Below are positions 11,461-22,211 of a stretch of 64,000 nt of DNA, piece by piece. This stretch comes from Hyperoodon ampullatus. Lineage: Eukaryota; Chordata; Mammalia; Artiodactyla; Ziphiidae. The translations under genes were made by a program, and so were the position numbers. Location: assembly GCA_949752795.1 (NCBI GenBank), contig OX457061.1:37480338-37544337 (forward strand), read 5' to 3'. Each line of letters starts with the position of its first letter. The stretch's first letter is position 1. The notes below the pieces were generated by a model. That model was given only the letters and a program-made list of their open reading frames with translations. It was not told the DNA's origin and did not search any database.

Positions 11461-11904
11461 TTAACCTCGATGCTCTTTAATTTATTTGTTACTTATTTTT
11501 GGTTAGGAGCAATATTTTCTGTTAGTTTGATATAAATAGGAAAAATAGTTTTCTGTCATGTAGTGGGTATGCAGTAAATATTTGTTGAATTGCATAGAAG
11601 AAGCAATTTAAAAGCTGACAAGAGGAAACGGGACATATCAAGACTGAGCAAATGAAATCTTTGTCCAGATTTCCCACCCAGAAATAGTAGCTTTTCTGGG
11701 ACAATCCACTATACTTTTGTTTCATAGATTGTAAAATACTTCCTTACAAACTAATATAAAATATGATACATGTGAAAGTGCTTTACCAAAGTATCAAGTG
11801 CTATAAAATGTAAATATTTTAAGATTAAACCCTGAAATATTTAATGGGTTATTGTAATGCTTTGCAGATAGGATTTTTTGAAGGTTCCAACATATATATG
11901 CATA

Positions 11905-12058
11905 TATAGTTTCAAAAAAACTTTTCATTATGGAAAATATCAAGCATACCAAAGCAGAGAGATTCAGTGCAGTGAACCCTCATGTTCTCATCACCTAGTT
12001 TCAGCACTTATGTTTCATCTCTGTCCTTACCCACTCCCTCATCCTCACACCAGGTTAT
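11905..12058 (-). repeat. Old L1 fragment, antisense
   Basis: The ttatggaaaatatcaagcat to tcatcacctagtttcagcac segment matches the old L1M 3' UTR. Cut off at right by a SINE insertion. Confidence 0.55.
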
Positions 12059-12059
12059 T

Positions 12060-12396
12060 ATTATTTTTTTAAACATTCAGCTTATTTTTTTTTAGATGTT
12101 GGGGGTAGGAGTTTATTAATTAATTTATTTATTTTTGCTGTGTTGGATCTTCGTTTCTGTGCGAGGGCTTTCTCTAGTTGTGGCAAGCGGGGGCCACTCT
12201 TCATCGCGGTGCGCGGGCCTCTCACTGTCGCGGCCTCTCCCGTTGCGGAGCACAGGCTCCAAACGCGCAGGCTCAGTAGTTGTGGCTCACGGGCCTAGTT
12301 GCTCCGTGGCATGTGGGATCCTCCCAGACCAGGGCTCGAACCCGTGTCCCCTGCATTAGCAGGCAGATTCTCAACCACTGCGCCACCAGGGAAACC
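12060..12396 (-). repeat. CHR SINE (longer form) with extra sequence between tail and target site
   Basis: SINE core at about 12118-12396 in antisense. The target-site duplication caggttatt lies at 12051-12059 and 12397-12405, but about 50 bases of mixed sequence (including gatgttgggggtaggag) separate the left copy from the SINE tail. Confidence 0.82.
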
Positions 12397-12505
12397 CAGG
12401 TTATTTTTTTTTTAAGTGACCTAAACAGCAAAAATTTTTTAGCTTGTAGTTCTGGAAGTCAGAAGTCCAAAATCAGTCTCATTGGATTAATATCAAGGTG
12501 TCAAT

Positions 12506-13600
12506 GGAACAGGATAGAAAACCCAGAGATAAACCCACACACATATGGTCACCTTATCTTTGATAAAGGAGGCAAGAATATACAATGGAGAAAAGACAGC
12601 CTCTTCAATAAGTGGTGCTGGGAAAACTGGACAGCTACATGCAAAAGAATGAAATTAGAACACTCCCTAACACCATACACAAAAATAAACTCAAAATGGA
12701 TTAAAGACCTACATGTAAGGCCAGACACTATCAAACTCTTAGAGGAAAACATAGGCAGAACACTCTCTGACATAAATCACAGCAAGATCCTTTTTGACCC
12801 ACCTCCTAGAGAAATGGAAATAAAAACAAAAATAAACACATGGGACCTAATGAAACTTAAAAGCTTTTGCACAGCAAAGGAAACCATATACAAGATGAAA
12901 AGACAACCCTCAGAATGGGAGAAAATATTTGCAAATGAAGCAACTGATAAAGGATTAATCTCCGAAATTTACAAGAAACTCATGCAGCTTAATATGAGCT
13001 GTAGTGAGGTAGAGGGGTAGTGAGGTAAGTGTCCATCGACAGATGAATGGATAAAGAAGATGTGGCACATATATACAATGGAATATTACTCAGCCATAAA
13101 AAGAAATGAAATTGAGTTATTTGTAGTGAGGTGGATGGACCTAGAGTCTGTCATACAGAGTGAAGTAAGTCAGAAAGAGAAAAACAAATACCGTATGCTA
13201 ACACATATATATGGAATCTAGGAAAAGAAAAAAAAAGGTCATGAAGAACCTAGGGGCAAGATGGGAATAAAGACACAGACCTACTAGAGAATGGACTTGA
13301 GGATATGGGGAGGGGGAAGGGTAAGCTGTGACAAAGTGAGAGAGTGGCATGGACATATATACACTACCAAACGTAAAATAGATAGCTAGTGGGAAGCAGC
13401 CGCATAGCACAGGGAGATCAGCTCCGTGCTTTGTGACCACCTAGAGGGGTGGGATAGGGAGGGTGGGAGGGAGGGAGATGCAAGAGGGAGGAGATATGGG
13501 GATATATGTATATGTATGGCTGATTCACTTTGTTATAAAGCAGAAACTAACACCCCATTGTAAAGCCATTGTACTCCAATAAAGATGTTAAAAAAAGGGC
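12506..13600 (+). repeat. L1, sense, 5'-truncated, with internal deletion
   Basis: The sense frame reads a typical ORF2 C-terminal portion ([20 protein letters not shown], then [17 protein letters not shown]) up to about 12990. The element then jumps across several hundred missing bases to the last part of ORF2 and the 3' UTR, ending with AATAAAGATG at about 13579. It is a relatively young cetartiodactyl-type L1, also represented antisense at 15764-16643. It split an older repeat whose halves are at about 12430-12505 and 13605-13780. It cannot encode an active protein. Confidence 0.85.
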
Positions 13601-13604
13601 GGGG

Positions 13605-13785
13605 GGGGGGGTAGGCAGGGCTGTGTCCTTTCTGAAGGCTCTAGGGGAGAATTTGTTCCTTCCCTTTCCAGTCTCTAGAGGCCGCCTGCATTCCTTGGCT
13701 CAGGCCCCTTCCTCTTTCTTCAAAACCAGCAGCATTGCATCTCCTCTCCTCTCTGATATCCACTTCCATCCTTGTATTTTTTTTT
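13605..13785 (+). repeat. Right part of an old interspersed repeat split by L1
   Basis: The text gaaggctctaggggagaatt continues the sequence found before the L1 (ggaagtcagaagtccaaaat). Together they resemble a common mammalian repeat that I cannot name. Confidence 0.4.
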
Positions 13786-13787
13786 AA

Positions 13788-14250
13788 TTGGGATAAAATT
13801 CACATAACATAAAATTCACCGAAGTGTATAAGTCAGTGGCTTTTATTATATTCACAGTGTTTTACAGTCATCACCATCTAATTTCAGGACATTTTCATCA
13901 CCCCAAAAAGAAACCCCATACCCATCACTTACTTCCCACCCCCTCTTTTCCCCAGCCCAAATATTATGAATAATGTCGTTTGAACATTTGTTGTACAAGT
14001 TTTTGTGCGAACACTTGCTTTCAATTGTTTTGGCTATATACCAGGGAATGGAATTAAATGGTAATTCTATGTTTAAGTTTCCGAGGAACTGCCAAACTGT
14101 TTTCCCCAGTGACTGTGCCATTTTACATCCCCGCCAGCAAGGTATGAGGGTTCCAATTTCTCTATATACTTGCCAACACTTGTGATTTTCCTTTTTTTTC
14201 TTTTATAGCCATCCTAGTGGGTTCAAAATGGTATCCCAAGTGATTAAAAA
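13788..14250 (-). repeat. Old L1 fragment, antisense
   Basis: Runs from ttgggataaaattcacataa through gaggaactgccaaactgttt to atcctagtgggttcaaaatg, the antisense L1M ORF2/3' region. Degenerate. Confidence 0.7.
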
Positions 14251-15536
14251 AATTTTTTTTTGGCTTAAAACATATATGGAAGTTTTATGTTTAGTCCACT
14301 TCCCTTTTTTGCTTTCTGTTCTCAGTATTACCAATTAATACAAATAGTTGGCATTCATTTGATATCTGCCATGTGCTGGGAGCTGTGCTGAACTCTTTCT
14401 TCACTTGTGTTATTTCATTTACAGAGTGTAGATGCCCTTGATTTTACCAGCAATCCAGATTCCTATGCATAAACAACCCAGAAGGTAATTATAAGGGTGA
14501 GGCAGAGAGTAGGTATATCGCTTTAAGGAAGCTTGAAATAGGAAGAAACAAATTTATGAAGCCATGTACGTTGGCAATAATGATGCTTATTACAGAAGGA
14601 AATTCTGTTTGCAGAAGGATTCACCCCAGGGTTCCTTTAAATAGCAAGCTCCCCTGATTCATTAAACAAAGTTCAATGTAGTAAATCTGAAGAATGGATA
14701 ACTCTTTTCAGAAGGTTATCTGTTACGTGAAATGAGGCATACCTAACTACTTATTTGCTCATTAGGCCTTTTTCCTAAGTTCTGTTCAGCATAGGCAAAT
14801 GAGAGTATGCTCAGCAGGACTCATGAGATAAAAATATCCACTGGGTTTGGTAATTACAAAGTCACTGATCATCTTTAAAAGAGCGGTTTCTGCATGAAGC
14901 AGGGATAGGACAGAGAAATGCAGCACTGAAGGCAGTACCAACAATGGCTTCGTTTTGGGGTGAAGAAAGGTTGGGGGTTGAGAAATCAAGGGGAAGAGTG
15001 GAAGTAAAGGTAAATGATTCTTTTCAAAAAGGTTGAATGAGACAGGAAGGAGAGTGGAGACGATGTAAGGTCAAGAGATAGATTTTTTTTTCTTCAGGTA
15101 GAAAGAGAACCGACCATGTTTTTGTAGACTCAGAATAGAGCTGGATGAGGAGATGTTGAAGATAAACAGTAGAGAAGGCATAATTAATTGATGGTGACAG
15201 GTGCATGATAGTGAACTAATGGGTCAAGGACACAGATGGAATATTTAGCTTTGGGGAGGGGGCTGTTCTCTACAGCTACTTGAGGCACGGAGGCAAAGGT
15301 GGCACCCAGAAGAGTCTTTACTCTTGAGATCTAAAACATACGGGCTTTCCAAAGCTCTTCAAGTCGAGGCTGTTGAATTCTCTCATACCCAAGTGCTTCC
15401 TTTCCAGCAGTGCTGGTGTTGCCAGTTCCTAAATATTTGAAAACTTTTGTGTTATAAATTGGGTTGCTTCTTGGCTTTCTCACTCTAAGTGCTTAGGATA
15501 CCACATTGCCTAAGTCCTTGTTCCTGTATCTTATTT

Positions 15537-15571
<35 letters not shown>

Positions 15572-15654
15572 TGCTTGGGGGTCTATAACTTAAAAGAAAA
15601 AAAAATCTGTTTCGACATATTACAGAAGTTTAAGGAGGTTGCAGACTTAAATGC
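14251..15654. other. Intron 3 stretch: unique DNA, MIR remnant and (GT)n
   Basis: An eroded MIR-like piece lies at about 14350-14440. A pure (GT)n microsatellite lies at 15541-15568. The remainder shows no feature that I recognise. Confidence 0.5.
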
Positions 15655-16765
15655 TTGTTCCAGTTTTTCCATCTCCTCATCAACACTTGTTCTTTCCTTT
15701 CCTGTCTTTCTCTGTCTCTGTCTATTATGGTCATCCTAGTGGGTGTGAAGTGGTATCTCACTGTTTTTTTTTTTTTTTTAACATCTTTGTTGGAGTATAA
15801 TTGCTTTACAGTGGTGTGTTAGTTTCTGCTTTATAACAAAGTAAATCAGCTATACATATACATATATCCCCATATCTCCTCCCTCTTGCGTCTCCCTCCC
15901 ACCCTGCCTATCCCACCCCTCTAAGTGGTCACAAAGCACCGAGCTGATCTCCCTGTGCTATGTGGCTGCTTCCAACTATCTATTTTACATTTGGTAGTGT
16001 GTATATATGTCCATGCCTCTCTCTCACTTCGTCCCAGCTTACCCTTCCCCACCCATGTCCTCAAGTCCATTCTCTACGTCTTTATTCCTGTCCTGCCCCT
16101 AGGTTCTTCAGAACCCTTTTTTTTTTTTTCTTAGATTCCATATATATGTGTTAGCATACGGTATTTGTTTTTCTCTTTCTGACTTACTTCACTCTGTATG
16201 ACAGACTCTAGGTCCATCCACCTCACTACAAATAATTTCGTTTCTTTTTATGGCTAATATTCCATTGTATATATGTACCGCATCTTCTTTATCCATCATC
16301 GGTCGATGGACACTTAGGTTGCTTCCATGTCCTGGCTACTGTAAATAGAGCTGCAGTGAACATTGTGGTACATGTCTCTTTTAATTATGGTTTTCTCAGG
16401 ATATATGCCCAATAGTGGGATTGCTGGGTCATATGGTAGTTCTATTTTTACTTTTTTAAGAAACCTCCATACTGTTCTCCATAGTGGCTGTATCCATTTA
16501 CATTCCCACCAACAGTGCAAGAGGGTTCCCTTTTCTCTACACCCTCTCCAGCATTTATTGTTTGTAGATTTTTTGATGATGGCCATTCTGACTGGTGTGA
16601 GGTGATACCTCATTGTAGTTTTGATTTGCATTTCTCTAATGATTATCTCACTGTGGTTTTGGTTTGTATTTCCCTAATGACGTCGAGCATCTTTTTGTGT
16701 GCGTTTTGGCCATTTGTACATCTTCTTTGGAGAAATGTCTACTGGGTCATTTTTAAATATAAATG
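15655..16765 (-). repeat. Old L1 (antisense) containing a young L1 insertion
   Basis: Old L1 text at 15655-15763 (ccatctcctcatcaacactt, then catcctagtgggtgtgaag) resumes at 16644 (tatctcactgtggttttgg). The join is interrupted by the younger L1. Confidence 0.75.
15764..16643 (-). repeat. Young L1, 5'-truncated, antisense, with target-site duplication
   Basis: Poly-T at left (3' tail), the 3' UTR of the same family as at 12506-13600, then antisense ORF2. The minus-strand frame at 16314-16631 reads [20 protein letters not shown] and [11 protein letters not shown], the conserved ORF2p C-terminal zinc-knuckle region. The 10-base duplication tatctcactg is at 15754-15763 and 16644-16653. About 880 bases, so far from full length and inactive. 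Confidence 0.9.
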
Positions 16766-17526
16766 TTCTTTTAATATTTCATAACCAAAACATTTTCAAA
16801 TTGTGCATTAGCAGATACTCTCTTTTCCTGTGGTGGCAGTAATGAGGAAGGCCTTTTAATCAAGCTGCTATGGAAATAGGTTAAAGCTCAAAGATCCCTT
16901 GGAAGCCAGGTCGTTTTAAATTGCCGACAATATTGGCTCAGAGTAAATACGATGGAGAGATTTATTTGAGTGAGGAGTAAAGGAAGTTATATTATTAAGA
17001 ACCTTTAAGCATAAACCTAAACCAAAAAATTGCCTTAGAAAAGGTATTTTTTTGGATACATGGGTTTCCCTAATGTACTTATTTTTTCATTCACCAAATT
17101 CTTTTACCCTTGAACTGGGAGTAGGATCTTAAGATATTTAAACAAATTTTTGTGTGGCTGATGTTGTCTGACTCCTTTCCTTTCTTTCTTATCTTGCCTT
17201 AACTTTCCCATTATATCACCTGTGCATCAAGCAACGTAAAGATAACTATATTATCGGATTTACCGGTAGATGTTAACTGACTGTTTTCTGTTTTCCAGGG
17301 ACCATGCTCTACTGTTTCATTTCTTGTATTATAAAATTGACTGGGTAGTTGTGATTTACTCCATTGGTATTTTTTCAGAAATATTTATACTGATGACTAC
17401 ATAAAGATCTGACCTATGAAGAAAGACTGTTCTTGACAGATGGGTCCTAGGACTTATTTGCTAGCCTGGTTTTTCTTTGCACTTTCTTATCAGTTACTCT
17501 GAATATTTTTGTTCATGTCATCGTAG
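16766..17526. other. End of intron 3: no repeat recognised
   Basis: Unique intronic DNA leading to the acceptor at 17524-17526. Confidence 0.5.
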
Positions 17527-17685
17527 CCACTTCCTGAGAAGTTTGTGGTGAAAGGTGTTGTGGATCGTTTTTCAGAAGAGTTTGTGGAGACCAGAAGAAA
17601 AGCTTTGGATAAATTCCTGAAAAGAATTACGGATCATCCTGTGCTTTCTTTCAATGAACACTTTAATGTTTTCCTTACTGCTAAG
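17527..17685 (+). CDS. SNX30: SNX30 coding exon (end of PX domain), probably exon 4
   Basis: Fifty-three codons read [10 protein letters not shown] to NVFLTAK, with acceptor TAG at 17524-17526 and donor GTAAGG at 17686. Joined to the previous exon it makes IP-PLPEKF, the proline-rich loop of PX domains that inserts in or lies on the membrane. The downstream [14 protein letters not shown] helix carries the basic residues that usually contact PI3P. This finishes the PX fold (about residues 154-206) and begins the linker to the BAR domain. Frame is phase 0 at both ends. No damage is seen. Confidence 0.96.
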
Positions 17686-17989
17686 GTAAGGCAGAATTTT
17701 TCATGTTCCTCTCCCAGATTAGCATTCTTTGGACTCTTTCTTAAAAGCTGTTTTGATCTCTCACAAGCCACCCCTGTAGTGGGTGTCATAGAATTGCTCT
17801 GGGTTTGTTTTTTCTGTATTTGTTTCTGGTGCTCATCTGCCCTGGTACCGTTTCCATGTTAGAATTTAGGAGAAATATCCCCCTGCAGCAGTCAAGGAAG
17901 TTAGAATAGTTTCACTTACCAAAAGCAGGGATAAGTGTTTACCTACACACTTACCGGCGATATTACTGGGTGAGGCCATTCTGACCAAC

Positions 17990-18200
17990 GGTGGGCACGA
18001 AAGGGAAAGAATGTTTATTGAGTGTTTGGTAAGGACATTTTCACAGGAACCCTGTGAGTATGCTCATAGCCTCATTTCACAGGCAAGGAAACTAAAGTTC
18101 AGGGCATGTGTACTAGTTCAGCTGGTGTCACTAGGATGTGAAATAGGATCATTGTGGCTCCTGAGGCCACAGTTTGCACAGACTGCCTGACCAAGAGTAG
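17990..18200 (-). repeat. MIR-like fragment, antisense
   Basis: The core cacaggcaaggaaactaaag with ctcatttcacaggcaaggaa corresponds to an antisense MIR (acagatgaggaaactgag type). Diverged. Confidence 0.5.
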
Positions 18201-18777
18201 TTCAGCATTAGTTGCCCACAGCCAAGTTCCTAGCCGGTGGGCATTTTCCAAGCACTTGCCAGGGAAATAGTTGGGGCCTACACGGCTGCCAGATTCTATG
18301 TATTCAAACTCACGCTGGCGCCCCCGACTTTCCTCTGAACTTCCCTGTTGGCAGAACTGACTGGCAACTGACTGGCAGCCTGAGGTGCTCGACTCTGATT
18401 GTCTGCAGATATGGGAGCTCGTGTTCAGACTCTTGTGCCAGCTTCCCTCCAGCCCCATCTGTTTATTTTCATGTATCCTATTCTCACATTGAGGCCATAG
18501 GTAATTCATTCCATGTTGGCAAGGGTATCAAGGCCCAGGTACTTTTCAGTTTTCTTTTTCAAAATGGCAAAATGGAGAAATATTTACAGACAACATCAGT
18601 TGCCGTAAAGACGTTGGAGGGGAAGCCATTCTCCGGACATAAGAGCCACCTGGCAAAGTCCTCCAGTGTTGTGGGTTTTCTTTTTTACTTCTTCCTAGAC
18701 CTCAGTTGGCACTTAGCCTCCTTGATGACATTCCTGTTTCTCTTCTTTTTTTCCTGGAAACCTTTCCCACACAGGTC
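18201..18777. other. Intron 4 stretch with a long but unrecognised open frame
   Basis: A + frame is open from 18212 through the following SINE to 19123. The part outside the SINE (about 190 codons) has no domain that I recognise, lacks codon-like regularity to my eye, and runs in the sense of SNX30. I treat it as chance. Confidence 0.4.
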
Positions 18778-18794
18778 AAACTTGTGTTCTTTTT

Positions 18795-18992
18795 TTTTTT
18801 GCGGTACGTGGGCCTCTCACTGTTGTGGACTCTCCCGTTGCGGAGCACAGGCTCCAGACGCACAGGCTCAGCGGCCATGGCTCACGGGCCCAGCCGCTCC
18901 GCGGCATGTGGGATCTTCCCGGACCGGGGCACGAACCCGTGTCTCCTGCATCGGCAGGCGGACTCCCAACCACTGCGCCACCAGGGAAGCCC
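18795..18992 (-). repeat. CHR SINE, short form
   Basis: Young antisense SINE with a perfect 17-base target-site duplication, aaacttgtgttcttttt, at 18778-18794 and 18993-19009. Confidence 0.93.
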
Positions 18993-19309
18993 AAACTTGT
19001 GTTCTTTTTAAAAATAAGTATTTCGTGGTGAACTGCTCCTCGGACGTAGTTCTTCCAGTGACTACACAGAGTAAAATCCACTCTGTTCTCCAAAAGTGCA
19101 GCTCAGTGTTTCACCCAGATTAGTGGTTTGTTGTCCAGGCAGGCCCTCAAGTTTCGTCATTTTTATTGAATAAAGAGACAGAGGAGGGGAAAGCTTGGAC
19201 CCCCGGTCATTAGGAATTTGTGTAAAGAATAAGTAGGAAAGGTGGGTTTTTTTTTTGGGGGGGGGTATATGTGGTGTTCATCTGTGGACCAAGCAATATG
19301 AACTGATTT

Positions 19310-19520
19310 TATTTTTAATTTGCTCAATTTTGTTACTGAAGTATAACATACATAGAGAAAAATATACAAATCACAGCTCAATAAATGATCACAAAATGAA
19401 CATACCTTTATAATCACTACCCAGTCAAGACAGAAAATCCCCAGCACACTGGAAGCCTCTCTCATCTCTGCTCCCAATCACTACCACCCCCCTCCCCCCC
19501 AGGGTAAACAGTATCCTGAT
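19310..19520 (-). repeat. Old LINE fragment, antisense, probably L1
   Basis: Features ttactgaagtataacataca and catctctgctcccaatcact, typical of old L1M-type 3' ends. Subfamily uncertain. Confidence 0.5.
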
Positions 19521-19689
19521 TTCTATTATCAGAGAGAACTGATTTTTTTTTAAAGCCCTTCAAAGTCTTAATCAAAATCTAACTTGATGTGAGTGAGTAC
19601 GGGGGAGTTGGCTTGTTTAGAAAGAACAGCCTCCTGCCTTAGTTCAGTTTTATTTGCTGAAGCAAATGCACTAAATAACCTCATCTTTT

Positions 19690-19900
19690 CTTTTTTTTCT
19701 TTTTAATTGTGCGAAAATACACATGACATAAAATTTACCATCTTAACCATTTTACAGTGTACAGTTGGGAAATGTTAAGTATATTCACCCTGTCGTACAT
19801 CTAATCTCCAGAACTTTTTCATCCTGCAAAGCTGAAACTTTGTACCCACTAAACAATAACTCCCCCCCATCTCACCCACCCCGTACCCCCATCTTTTCTC
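19690..19900 (-). repeat. Old L1 fragment, antisense
   Basis: The segments aatacacatgacataaaatt and tctccagaactttttcatcc are the common antisense L1M pattern, ending at actaaacaataactcccccc. Confidence 0.7.
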
Positions 19901-20389
19901 TTAAAACGCTTTGAATAACTTGGTCCTGTCCTTAGATAGGCCGCTGACATGCTCTGCCATAGTGAATGCAGAAGCTTTCCTCTTCCTTGTGATGATATGA
20001 TCTTACCAAAAATTAGAAGTGTCCTTGAGAAGAAACCACTGATGCTGGAGGAGGTGGAGGATGCTTAGTATCAGCTGTACTCAAGTCAATGTTTTCATCG
20101 TTGGCAGAATGGGTGCAGCAGTCAGATAGGTACGACTAAATAACTGTACTCAACACGTTAATGAACTTGGTTAACTGGGGATTCTTTGTAAAGTGCTACT
20201 TGAAGTAGAGTTTATGCAGTCCAGTGAGTCCATTTGGATTGAACCCTGAGCCAAAAAAACATTGTCTATGGAGCAATTCCTAGAACTCCAGGGCTTCAGT
20301 TATTGTCTTGTGAAAGCCTGGTGCCTACAGGGATGCTTTTTTCTAGAGTGTATGAGGTTAGAAGGGGAGATAAGATCATTATTTTATTT

Positions 20390-20613
20390 TATTTTTTTTT
20401 ATTATTATTTTTTTTTTTGCGGTACGCAGGCCTCTCACTGTTGTGGCCTCTTCCGTTGCGGAGCACAGGCTCCGGACGCACAGGCTCAGCAGCGGCCATG
20501 GCTCACGGGCCCAGCCGCTCCGCGGCATGTGGGATCCTCCCGGACCAGGGCACGAACCCGTGTCCCCTGCATCGGCAGGCGGACTCTCAACCACTGCGCC
20601 ACCAGGGAAGCCC
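20390..20613 (-). repeat. CHR SINE, short form
   Basis: Young antisense SINE flanked by a perfect 17-base duplication, aagatcattattttatt, at 20373-20389 and 20614-20630. It has a 3-base insertion (agcagcggcc) relative to the other copies. Confidence 0.92.
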
Positions 20614-20630
20614 AAGATCATTATTTTATT

Positions 20631-20749
20631 AAAAAATTTTTTCTTTGGCTGTGGCATGCAGGATCTTAGCTCCCCAACCAGGGATCGAACCCTCGCCCCC
20701 TGCAGTGGAATTGCAGCGTCCTAACCACTGGACCGCCAGGGAATTCCCC
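20631..20749 (-). repeat. Short old tRNA-derived SINE
   Basis: About 119 bases with the head accgccagggaattcccc and B-box-like gggatcgaacc in antisense, but without the internal body of the CHR forms. It resembles the older short CHR-related SINE also seen at 43637-43777. Confidence 0.75.
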
Positions 20750-21824
20750 GAGATGGGATCTTTAGAACATTGTCTCAGGCAGGTAGCATAGAAAAAAAAG
20801 ACAGAGATGGAGGAGGGAGCTTAGAGGAGGTTGCTGCCTTTTTTAAGATTGGTGAGCTTCGCATATATTTCACATGCTGAAGGATTAGAAGTTGAAATTA
20901 TAGACAGGAGAGAAGGGATGGTTGAGAGGGCAAGGGCCTTGGCTGGTGGGGGAAGTGTGGGCAGGAGAGGGCAGAATCAAGAGCAGAAGTGAAGGCCTTG
21001 GCTGCATGGAGGAGGAGGACGTGAAATCAGGAGGGATCTACATTTCAGGCACTTTTGGAGACCTGAGCCTGGGATGGTATGTCACGTGGGAGGGTGCTGT
21101 CAGACAGCTGTGTTAACCTCTGCTCTATCCCTCCATGAGGCGAGGTCACCAGAAAGCAGTGGCCTTGTGCCGTGTTCCCTTCTCTCCCTGTAGACCTGTC
21201 CCTCTAGGACTGGGATTATCATTCTGTTAGTATCGAGGGTAGACATAAGGAACAGACACCTGCATCTTCTGTAAAACCACTTTTGAAGGCACCATTAAAG
21301 TAAGTGACATAGAACAACGGGAAGATACTGAAGATTCCCCTTAGAGTTTAATGATAGGAAGAAATTTATTTTACCTGGCAGACTAATATGCTTTTTAGGT
21401 TTCAGTTCAGTGGATTATGCAGCTGAACGTATTTCCCATTTATGCCTCAACCAAGAAATCCAGGGTAAAATGTTTTGTCATTTGCAGCATCTATCCTTGG
21501 CCTGGGTTTGTAGCACCGCCTTTCCTGTCACTGTCTCCTGCTTCCCACCCTCCACTTCCCTTATATGGCTTTGGTTAGGATATAAATAAATGAATGGAAT
21601 GAATCTCAGCTCTTGAATTTTGCTCCTAAAGACAATGTAGGATATTTTGTGTAGGAGAAAGGGACATTTTTAAAAAAACTTGTATTTAAACAGTTGTGTT
21701 TAAAGGAAGGTGTGCTCGGTGAGTGAACCTGATTGGAGAGGTAGGAGTCCAGCTCTGTATAAAGAGACCTGGGTGCAGGAGTATGAGCATGGTGGCTGTG
21801 ATGGCAAGGAGAGGAGACGCGCGC

Positions 21825-21872
<48 letters not shown>

Positions 21873-22015
21873 TGAGCGCCTTAACCTAACTCACCTCCCT
21901 ATTTTCTGAGTCTTCCATTTCCAAAAGGAAACTGCCTAAAGGAATTGGCTTACTGAGTCCTGACCATGTGAGCAGTCGAGCCCTTTGAGTTTGTTTGTTC
22001 ACATGTCATCCTTAG
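20750..22015. other. End of intron 4: unique DNA with a Z-DNA-prone microsatellite
   Basis: Apart from the alternating purine-pyrimidine tract at 21818-21871, no feature was recognised before the acceptor at 22014-22015. Confidence 0.5.
21818..21871. repeat. (CG)11(TG)16 microsatellite
   Basis: Eleven CG units at 21818-21839 are followed without interruption by sixteen TG units at 21840-21871. This 54-base alternating tract is a strong sequence match to Z-DNA-forming DNA. It lies in intron 4, 145 bases before the exon. Confidence 0.95.
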
Positions 22016-22211
22016 GACCTGAATGCCCATAAGAAGCAAGGGATGGCGTTGCTGACTCGAGTGGGTGAGTCGGTCAAGCATGTCACTGGCGGCTACAAGC
22101 TGAGGAGTCGGCCTCTCGAGTTTGCAGCCATAGGCGAGTACTTAGACACATTTGCGCTCAAGCTGGGAACCATTGATCGAATAGCCCAGCGGATCATCAA
22201 GGAAGAAATAG
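22016..22211 (+). CDS. SNX30: SNX30 coding exon (PX-BAR linker and start of BAR domain), probably exon 5
   Basis: The exon reads [20 protein letters not shown] to [10 protein letters not shown] (65 codons) plus the first base of a Glu codon. The acceptor TTAG ends at 22015 and the donor GTGAGC begins at 22212. It covers about residues 207-271: the linker amphipathic region and the first helix of the SNX-BAR coiled-coil dimer. The [20 protein letters not shown] stretch is typical of the SNX7/SNX30 pair. The downstream intron is phase 1, the only split codon in the set, and it is completed correctly by the next exon. Confidence 0.96.

Noticed and set aside
12280..13020. 246-codon open frame as a gene
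   Set aside because: It starts in a SINE and continues into degenerate L1 ORF2 text; it is a transposon fossil.
18212..19123. 303-codon open frame as a protein gene
   Set aside because: Its right third is antisense SINE text shared with a dozen other places, and the rest lacks any recognisable domain. Kept only as a low-interest finding.
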